Part shown: one piece after another, positions 5,628 through 10,580 of the stretch
Layout: each line of letters starts with the position of its first letter
Position numbering within the stretch: position 1 is the first letter of the stretch
Assembly: GCA_021800315.1 (NCBI GenBank)
Contig: JAJYZD010000117.1
Span: 1-10,580 of the forward strand
DNA length: 10,580 nucleotides
From: Bacillota bacterium
GTDB taxonomy: Bacteria > Bacillota > Desulfotomaculia > Desulfotomaculales > JAJYZD01
Direction of reading: 5' to 3'
Position numbers and translations under genes: made by a program
The notes under the pieces: model-generated
What the model was told of the DNA's origin: nothing
Databases searched by the model: none
Seen by the model: the letters and a program-made list of their open reading frames with translations, nothing else

Positions 5628-6221
5628 ATGCGGCTTGAAGGGTTAGAGATAGGGTTTGCCATGACCGGCTCCCACTGCCAGTTGCAGGAAGTATTACCGG
5701 AAGTGAAGAAACTGGTGGAAGAAGGGGCCCGGGTGATCCCGGTGGTCAGCGAGGCGGTTGGCGGCACGGATACCAAGTATGGCCGGGCGGACTATTGGAA
5801 GGGTGCTTTGCAGGAGATTACGGGGGAAATGGTAATCGGCAGCATTGTGGAAGCGGAACCAATCGGGCCGGGAAAGCTGCTGGATATTCTGGTAGTGGCT
5901 CCGTGTACCGGGAACACCCTGGCCAAACTGGCCAACGGCATAACCGATTCCCCCGTGTTGATGGCGATCAAGGCGCAACTGCGCAACCAGCGGCCTGTAG
6001 TACTCGCGGTTTCGACCAACGACGGGCTGAGCATGAACGCCAAGAATCTGGGCCTGATCTTAAACGCCAGGAATATATACATGGTGCCTTTCGGACAGGA
6101 TAACCCCGAGAGCAAGCCGACGTCCCTGGTAGCCAGAATGGGCCTGATTACCGAGACTGTGGTTCACGCCCTGGCGGGGAAGCAGGTGCAGCCTTTACTG
6201 GTAACCAGTTACACTGTATAA
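5628..6221 (+). CDS. dpaB: Dipicolinate synthase subunit B (flavoprotein)
   Basis: DpaB (SpoVFB) is the flavoprotein-fold partner of DpaA. The 197 residues are close to the B. subtilis length (200). The N-terminal strand and loop IGFAMTGSHC (8-17) is a typical flavin-binding start; VIPVVSEAV (37-45), DILVVAPCTGNTLAKLANGITDSP (86-109) and PVVLAVSTNDGLSMNAKNLG (123-141) are hallmark segments of the subunit. ATG 5628 follows GGAGGT (5615-5620) by 7 nt; the upstream GTG at 5619 overlaps that site and is rejected. It follows dpaA by 20 bp, so cotranscription and paired expression are expected. Presence of both dpa genes says this organism makes dipicolinate directly rather than by the EtfA-dependent route reported in some clostridia that lack them. 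Confidence 0.96.
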   Translation: MRLEGLEIGFAMTGSHCQLQEVLPEVKKLVEEGARVIPVVSEAVGGTDTKYGRADYWKGALQEITGEMVIGSIVEAEPIGPGKLLDILVVAPCTGNTLAKLANGITDSPVLMAIKAQLRNQRPVVLAVSTNDGLSMNAKNLGLILNARNIYMVPFGQDNPESKPTSLVARMGLITETVVHALAGKQVQPLLVTSYTV

Positions 6222-6228
6222 TTCTTTC

Positions 6229-6236
6229 AGGAGGTG
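6229..6236 (+). promoter_or_regulatory. Strong ribosome binding site without a matching long gene
   Basis: AGGAGGTG is a near-perfect Shine-Dalgarno sequence, yet the asd start lies 56 nt away. The best start downstream is TTG 6248, in frame with asd, but that frame meets TAG at 6272 after eight codons. A small hairpin (GACGG 6250-6254 with CCGTC 6260-6264) follows. It may serve a leader peptide or be a relic of an older asd start. Confidence 0.4.
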
Positions 6237-6292
6237 TCAGCCCTGGTTTGACGGATGCGCCGTCATTCCCGTAGGTCGGGCGGGGTGGCTCC

Positions 6293-7351
6293 GTGATCGG
6301 GGCCGGCAAAAAAACCAGGTCGTCGGAATTGTCTTCATACAACGTAGCCATAGTCGGTGCCAGCGGCGCTGTCGGCGGGGAACTGGTGAAGATCCTGGCG
6401 GAGCGGGATTTTCCGGTCGGTAAGCTCAAGTGCCTGGCTACCAGCCGGTCACAGGGGAAAGAAATCGGATTTCGGGGGCGGGTTTACCAAGTGGAGGAAA
6501 CCCGGCGGGATTCCTTTCGGGGCGTGGACATCGCGCTGTTCGCGGGGGGAGCGGCCAGCCTGGAGTTTGCCTCCGCGGCCGTCGAACTGGGAGCGGTCGT
6601 AATTGACAACTCCAGCCACTTCCGGCTCGACCCCCGGGTGCCGCTGGTGGTTCCAGAGGTAAACCCGGAGGATGCGGCGTGGAACGAAGGCATTATCGCC
6701 AACCCCAATTGCTCAACCATCATCATGGTGATGGCTCTCGCTCCCGTTCACCGGGCGGCCGGGATCAAGCGGGTGGTGGTCTCCACCTACCAGGCTGTTT
6801 CCGGGGCGGGAGCCGAGGGCCTTTCGGAATTGCGCAACCAGGCGGAGGCCTTTTTGGCCGGCCGCCAATATCCCTCGCGGGTTTTTCCCTACCAGATCGC
6901 CTTTAACCTCATCCCTCATATCGACGTTTTCCAGGAGCAAGGCTATACCAGGGAAGAGTGGAAAATGGTGCTGGAGACCAGAAAGATCATGCATGAGCCG
7001 GACATGAGGATCTCCGCCACCACGGTCCGGGTGCCGGTCTTCCGCAGCCATTCGGAGTCGATCAACGTGGAAACGTTCGCCAAGCTGGACGTAGCCGCGG
7101 CGCACAAGGTGCTGGCGGAGTTTCCCGGGGTCGTGGTGACCGACGATCCCGCCGTCAAGTCCTACCCCATGCCGCTTGATGCGTCCGATCGCGACGAGGT
7201 GTTCGTGGGCCGGGTGAGGGAGGACCCAACCGTTGACTGCGGCCTCAACCTGTGGGTGGTGGCGGATCAGTTGCGCAAGGGCGCGGCCACCAACGCGGTC
7301 CAGATTGCCGAACTCGTAGTACGGGGAAACCATTTCCCATCCCGGCGGTAG
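6293..7351 (+). CDS. asd: Aspartate-semialdehyde dehydrogenase
   Basis: Asd reduces aspartyl phosphate to aspartate semialdehyde with NADPH, feeding lysine/diaminopimelate, threonine and methionine. The 352 residues show the N-terminal binding loop VGASGAVGGE (21-30), FAGGAAS (83-89), VVIDNSSHFR (102-111), and the active-site segment IIANPNCSTI (134-143) with nucleophile Cys140. STYQAVSGAGAEG (164-176), FNLIPHID and the later VRVPVFRSHSESINVE, which carries the catalytic histidine, complete the enzyme. GTG 6293 has only a poor site (GGCGGGGTGG); a TTG at 6329 (giving MSSYNVAIVG) would match the usual family N-terminus and is a real alternative, leaving 340 residues. It lies 71 bp after dpaB and 48 bp before dapA. 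The aspartokinase gene that accompanies it in B. subtilis is missing here. Confidence 0.96.
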   Translation: MIGAGKKTRSSELSSYNVAIVGASGAVGGELVKILAERDFPVGKLKCLATSRSQGKEIGFRGRVYQVEETRRDSFRGVDIALFAGGAASLEFASAAVELGAVVIDNSSHFRLDPRVPLVVPEVNPEDAAWNEGIIANPNCSTIIMVMALAPVHRAAGIKRVVVSTYQAVSGAGAEGLSELRNQAEAFLAGRQYPSRVFPYQIAFNLIPHIDVFQEQGYTREEWKMVLETRKIMHEPDMRISATTVRVPVFRSHSESINVETFAKLDVAAAHKVLAEFPGVVVTDDPAVKSYPMPLDASDRDEVFVGRVREDPTVDCGLNLWVVADQLRKGAATNAVQIAELVVRGNHFPSRR

Positions 7352-7399
7352 TCTTTTGTGGTGTTTAAAGAACCGCAATTGGAAAGGCTGGTGAAGGTA

Positions 7400-8284
7400 T
7401 TGGCTATAGATTTCGGACGGCTGATAACGGCTATGGTGACTCCGTTTACCAAGGACAATGCCATTGATTACGGCATGGCGCGCAAGCTGGCCAGGCAATT
7501 GGTCCAGTCGGGTTCGGACGGCCTGGTGGTGTCGGGTACCACGGGCGAGTCACCGACCCTGAGCAAGGAAGAGAAAATAGAACTTTTCCGGGTAGTGGTC
7601 GACGAGATCGGTGGCGAAGCGACGGTAATTGCCGGCACGGGCAGCTACAACACGCAGGATTCCATCCTGACCACGCAGGCGGCGGAAAAGGTGGGTGTGG
7701 ACGGAGTCCTCCTGGTTTCACCGTACTACAACAAGCCTTCCCAGGAGGGCCTTTACCAGCATTTCCGCGCCGTTGCGGAGTCGACCCACCTGCCGGTCAT
7801 GTTGTACAACATTCCCGGGCGCTGTTCGGTCAACATCAACCCGGCGACGGTAGAGCGGCTGGCGTCCCTGGACAACGTGGTGGCGCTGAAGGAAGCGGCC
7901 GGCAGCATGGACCAGATGAGTGACATCATGAGGGTGGTTCCCGACGGTTTCGCGATATACAGCGGAGACGATTCCCTCACCCTGCCCATGATGGCACTTG
8001 GGGCCAGGGGCGTGGTGAGTGTTGCCGCCCACTTGGTGGGGGGCAAGATAAAGGATATGATCAACGCATTCATCACCGGTAATACCACTTTGGCTACCAA
8101 GTTGCACCTGGAGTTGTACCCCCTGTTCAAGGGCATCTTTATTACCACAAACCCTGTGCCGTTAAAGGCGGCTTTGGCCATGACGGGCTGGAAGGTGGGC
8201 GGGGTGCGCCTGCCGCTGGTGGAGGTTACAAAAGAGGAAAAGAGTACCCTCAAAGGCTTGCTGGAGAAGCAGGGGCTGATCTAG
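7400..8284 (+). CDS. dapA: 4-hydroxy-tetrahydrodipicolinate synthase
   Basis: DapA condenses aspartate semialdehyde with pyruvate through a Schiff base to give 4-hydroxy-tetrahydrodipicolinate, the branch metabolite for DapB and DpaAB. The 294 residues form the TIM barrel of the family. Visible motifs: TAMVTPF (10-16), VVSGTTGESPTLS (43-55), VSPYYNKPSQEGL (106-118) with the tyrosine of the catalytic relay, YNIPGRCS (136-143) with the conserved Arg141, VALKEAAGS (161-169) with the Schiff-base Lys164, and YSGDDSL downstream. TTG 7400 gives the typical N-terminus MAIDFGRLITAMV; GGAAAGG (7381-7387) is 12 nt upstream. GTG 7391 and GTG 7358 are open alternatives with worse spacing or no site, so the start is uncertain. 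It is the last biosynthetic gene of the cluster. Confidence 0.96.
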   Translation: MAIDFGRLITAMVTPFTKDNAIDYGMARKLARQLVQSGSDGLVVSGTTGESPTLSKEEKIELFRVVVDEIGGEATVIAGTGSYNTQDSILTTQAAEKVGVDGVLLVSPYYNKPSQEGLYQHFRAVAESTHLPVMLYNIPGRCSVNINPATVERLASLDNVVALKEAAGSMDQMSDIMRVVPDGFAIYSGDDSLTLPMMALGARGVVSVAAHLVGGKIKDMINAFITGNTTLATKLHLELYPLFKGIFITTNPVPLKAALAMTGWKVGGVRLPLVEVTKEEKSTLKGLLEKQGLI

Positions 8285-8456
8285 TTGCAGCCTTGGGTCG
8301 AATGAATGGTTATGGCCCGGGTAGGCTTGCGTGACCCAACCCTGTCGATCGTCGGGGTGTCTCCCGCCTTCTCCTACTCCCTCACCGTAGTTGCACGACC
8401 TGCCCTTTGGGTGGGTGCCGCCAAACAGGATCTAAAATTGTCTGGGGAGGTGTGAT
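8285..8456. other. Intergenic region between dapA and the RNase J gene
   Basis: There is no credible gene. A 7-bp inverted repeat (TTGGGTC 8293-8299 with GACCCAA 8333-8339) encloses 33 nt. No T-rich terminator follows, so readthrough from dapA into the RNase J gene is possible. The ribosome binding site GGGGAGGTG near the right end serves the RNase J gene. I see no clear promoter; TAAAAT lies near 8432-8437 without a good -35. Confidence 0.4.
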
Positions 8457-10115
8457 ATGGCGCGAGAACCCAAGTTATCCCTGATTTCACTGGGTGGACT
8501 CGGGGAAATCGGCAAAAACATGATGGCGGTGAGATTCGGGGAGAATATCCTGGTCATCGACAGCGGGTTGATGTTTCCGGAAGAAGATATGTTGGGTATT
8601 GATATAGTTATTCCCGATATCACCTTTCTTTTGGAAAATAAGAGTCAGGTCTGCGGGATTTGCCTGACGCACGGTCATGAGGACCACATAGGGGCGTTGC
8701 CCTATGTTCTGAAGCAGTTGAACGTGCCGATCTACGGAACCAAGCTTACCCTCGGCCTGTTGCAGGGGAAACTGAAGGAGCACGGTGTCGACGCGGTGCT
8801 GAAGACGGTGCGGCCCCGCGATACCGTGAACATCGGTCCGTTCAAGGTGGAGTTCATCAGGGTTTCCCACAGTATTCCCGACGCGGTGGCGATAGCTGTC
8901 CACACTCCCGTGGGGGTTGTCCTGCATACGGGGGACTTCAAAATCGACCAGACGCCGGTGGACGGACAGATCACCGACTTTCACCGTTTGGCCCATTATG
9001 GCGAGCGGGGCGTGCTGGTTCTGCTCTCGGACAGCACCAACGTCGAGCGTCCGGGCTATACCATGTCGGAAAGTTGTGTTGGACAAACCTTCGACGACGC
9101 TTTTCGGGAGGCCAGGGAGCGCATCATTATCGCCACGTTCGCTTCCAACGTGCACAGGCTGCAGCAGGCCATTTACAGTGCCAGGCGGTTCAACCGCAAG
9201 GTGGCGGTGGTGGGCCGGAGCATGGTCAACGTCGTCGGCATCGCCCGCGAACTCGGCTACCTGGATGCGCCGGACGGGGTGCTCATCGAACTGGACGAGC
9301 TCAACCGGCTGCCTAAACACCAGGTGGCATTGTTGACCACCGGCTCCCAGGGGGAGCCGATGTCCGCCCTGACCCGCATGGCCATGGGCGAGCATCGCCA
9401 GGTGGAGATAGTTCCCGGCGATACGATCCTCATCTCGGCCACGCCGATACCGGGTAACGAAAAGCTGGTGGCCCGGATTATCGATCAGTTGGTCAAGCAT
9501 GGGGCGCGGGTGATCTACGAGAAGATTTCCGGCATCCACGTATCCGGACACCCCAGCCAGGAAGATCTGAAACTGATGATCAACCTGGTGAGGCCCAAGT
9601 TCTTCATTCCGGTGCACGGAGAATACCGGATGCTGAAGAAGCACGCCGACCTGGCCAGGGAAATGGGCATCCCGGCGGAACGGATCTTCGTGGCCGAAAA
9701 CGGCACGGTGCTGGAGTTTGACCGGCGCTCGGGGCGCATTGCCGGCCGGGCGACGGCGGGACGGGTTCTGGTGGACGGGCTTGGGGTCGGTGATGTGGGC
9801 AATGTCGTACTGCGGGACCGCCGGCAGCTTTCCCAGGACGGTATCCTGATCGTGGTCATTACGGTAAACCGGGAATCCGGCACCATGATGGCCGGCCCCG
9901 ACATCGTTTCCCGGGGTTTCGTCTATGTCCGGGAATCGGAAAAGCTCATGGAGGAAGCCCGGATGAAGGTCAAGGACGCCCTGGAGAGATGTAACAACCG
10001 GGGGTTGTCCGAGTGGCCGGCCATCAAGTCCCAGGTACGCGACGTGCTGGGCAAGTTCCTTTACGAGAAAACCAGGAGAAGGCCGATGATCCTGCCGATA
10101 ATCATGGAGGTATAG
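8457..10115 (+). CDS. rnj: Ribonuclease J
   Basis: A metallo-beta-lactamase/beta-CASP ribonuclease acting as 5'-3' exonuclease and endonuclease in RNA decay and processing in the cytoplasm. The 552 residues match RNase J length. Metal ligands are visible: THGHEDHIGA (71-80, HxHxDH), VSHSIPD (137-142), HTGDFKID (157-164) and VPVHGEYRML (His387); beta-CASP features include SDSTN, AT-FASNVHRLQ, and VSGHPSQEDL (His365). The C-terminal domain with GDVGNVVLRDRRQLSQDG, then SRGFVYVRESE, is also present. ATG 8457 follows GGGGAGGTG at good distance. In B. subtilis rnjB follows dapA, so synteny is kept; I see no basis to choose between J1 and J2 and use rnj. It is followed by its own terminator. Confidence 0.96.
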   Translation: MAREPKLSLISLGGLGEIGKNMMAVRFGENILVIDSGLMFPEEDMLGIDIVIPDITFLLENKSQVCGICLTHGHEDHIGALPYVLKQLNVPIYGTKLTLGLLQGKLKEHGVDAVLKTVRPRDTVNIGPFKVEFIRVSHSIPDAVAIAVHTPVGVVLHTGDFKIDQTPVDGQITDFHRLAHYGERGVLVLLSDSTNVERPGYTMSESCVGQTFDDAFREARERIIIATFASNVHRLQQAIYSARRFNRKVAVVGRSMVNVVGIARELGYLDAPDGVLIELDELNRLPKHQVALLTTGSQGEPMSALTRMAMGEHRQVEIVPGDTILISATPIPGNEKLVARIIDQLVKHGARVIYEKISGIHVSGHPSQEDLKLMINLVRPKFFIPVHGEYRMLKKHADLAREMGIPAERIFVAENGTVLEFDRRSGRIAGRATAGRVLVDGLGVGDVGNVVLRDRRQLSQDGILIVVITVNRESGTMMAGPDIVSRGFVYVRESEKLMEEARMKVKDALERCNNRGLSEWPAIKSQVRDVLGKFLYEKTRRRPMILPIIMEV

Positions 10116-10116
10116 A

Positions 10117-10154
10117 GGGAGGCGGCGCCGGAGGGCGCCGCCTCTCCCGCTTTT
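10117..10154 (+). terminator. Rho-independent terminator after the RNase J gene
   Basis: A stem of 13 pairs (10117-10129 with 10134-10146, one G-U pair) and GGAG loop begins just after the stop codon; CGCTTTT follows. The T-tract is short, but the stem is very GC-rich. It isolates the dap/dpa/rnj group from the toxin-antitoxin genes. Confidence 0.8.
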
Positions 10155-10209
10155 GCGAACACCCATAAGGTTGGGGGTCTCCCAAGGGGCAAGGATATTC
10201 CCGTCCGGC

Positions 10210-10238
10210 TTGACATATTGTGGCTTATCTGATATTCT
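10210..10238 (+). promoter_or_regulatory. SigA-type promoter of the antitoxin gene
   Basis: A perfect -35 (TTGACA 10210-10215), 17-nt spacer and TATTCT -10 (10233-10238). TCTGAT and TTCTGATTA repeat across the -10, and GATA/TATC-like half sites lie next to it, which could be an autoregulatory operator for the AbrB-type protein. The predicted start near 10245 leaves a very short leader ending in the GGAGGTG binding site. Confidence 0.75.
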
Positions 10239-10258
10239 GATTATCGGAGGTGTTCCTC

Positions 10259-10552
10259 ATGGGAGAGGAGACGGTAAAAGTCGGACGGCGGGGAACGGTG
10301 GTCATCCCCTCCGACCTGCGCAAGGAATACAGAATCGAAGAAGGCTCGATGCTCATAGCGGAGGCTGTAGCTGAGGGAATTCTCTTGCGGCCGGCGGCCG
10401 TTTTTTCCGTGGAAATGTATACGCCTGAGCGCAGGGCGGAGTTCCTGCTCAACAACGCTGTCGATGCCGAGGATTATGCCTGGGCCGTGAACGAGGTGAG
10501 GAAGCTCGGTTTGGATCCGGATAAGATTTCGCACGCAAGGCCTGGGAAGTAA
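10259..10552 (+). CDS. AbrB/MazE-type antitoxin (SpoVT-AbrB DNA-binding domain)
   Basis: A 97-residue protein. Residues 5-40 form a swapped-hairpin AbrB domain: VKVGRRGTVVIPSDLRKEYRIEEGSML is the classic pattern (G-x-V-x-IP, then R, then G-x-x-L). The rest (EFLLNNAVDAEDYAWAVNEVRKLGLDP) is a helical C-terminal arm likely to wrap and neutralise the toxin. ATG 10259 follows GGAGG (10246-10250) by 8 nt; GTG 10250 overlaps it and is rejected. The stop is one base before the next gene, whose product begins like a PIN nuclease. Known family behaviour is that such antitoxins repress their own promoter with the toxin. A stand-alone regulator is less likely given the partner. Confidence 0.9.
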   Translation: MGEETVKVGRRGTVVIPSDLRKEYRIEEGSMLIAEAVAEGILLRPAAVFSVEMYTPERRAEFLLNNAVDAEDYAWAVNEVRKLGLDPDKISHARPGK

Positions 10553-10553
10553 A

Positions 10554-10580
10554 ATGGACTATCTCTTTCTCGACGCCAAT
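10554..10580 (+). CDS. PIN-domain toxin, N-terminal fragment cut by the window end
   Basis: Only nine codons are visible, MDYLFLDAN, then the window stops. This matches the first strand of PIN-domain nucleases, in which the Asp of FLDAN is the first metal ligand. It starts one base after the antitoxin stop codon, an arrangement usual for antitoxin-toxin pairs. The call rests on those nine residues plus the AbrB-type partner upstream. Confidence 0.65.

Noticed and set aside
6248..6292. TAG at 6272 as a pyrrolysine codon extending asd
   Set aside because: Asd proteins do not use pyrrolysine, the added residues do not match the family, and nothing else in the window hints at recoding.
8487..10166. 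559-codon open frame on the minus strand opposite the RNase J gene
   Set aside because: It mirrors the GC-biased codons of a confidently identified gene, has no recognisable motif and is rich in His, Pro and Arg as expected of an antisense frame.

Overview
The window is GC-rich DNA from an endospore-forming Firmicute, most like the Desulfotomaculum / Pelotomaculum / Desulforudis / Moorella type of Clostridia. This is inferred from the gene order, the many GTG and TTG starts with GGAGG-type ribosome binding sites, and the presence of both dipicolinate synthase subunits. The core order (ymxH-like gene, then dpaA, dpaB, asd, dapA, RNase J) matches the known Bacillus subtilis order ymxH-spoVFA-spoVFB-asd-dapG-dapA-rnjB. 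Two differences stand out: dapG (aspartokinase) is absent and dapB sits at the head of the cluster, and a block of small-heat-shock and protease genes lies between ymxH and the dap genes.

Layout: 1-130 carries an imperfect inverted-repeat element with hairpin ends resembling IS200/IS605-type ends; it abuts a 5'-truncated pyridoxamine-phosphate-oxidase-like gene (115-408). A YlmC/YmxH sporulation protein follows (533-820) and ends in a strong terminator that appears to work in both directions. Next is a four-gene accessory block: an Hsp20 protein with a low-complexity N-terminal half (minus strand, 846-1574), a ClpP/SppA-fold protease of the serine dehydrogenase proteinase family (plus, 1830-2816), a small overlapping ORF of unknown function (2813-3031), and a second Hsp20 protein with a Pro/Gly/Gln-rich N-terminus (minus, 3050-3616). 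Both Hsp20 genes are preceded by sequences resembling forespore (SigF/SigG-type) promoters.

3835-8284 is a compact lysine/dipicolinate cluster: dapB, dpaA, dpaB, asd, dapA. Asd supplies aspartate semialdehyde, DapA condenses it with pyruvate to 4-hydroxy-tetrahydrodipicolinate, and at that branch point DapB leads to diaminopimelate/lysine/peptidoglycan while DpaAB leads to dipicolinate, the spore-core chelator. A 172-bp gap then leads to a full-length ribonuclease J gene (8457-10115) with a terminator. The right edge holds a SigA-type promoter, an AbrB/MazE-like antitoxin gene and the first codons of a PIN-domain toxin, cut by the window end.

The most notable signals are the sHsp-protease-sHsp block inside a sporulation locus, with forespore-like promoters, and the small palindromic element that seems to have cut off the first third of an enzyme gene.
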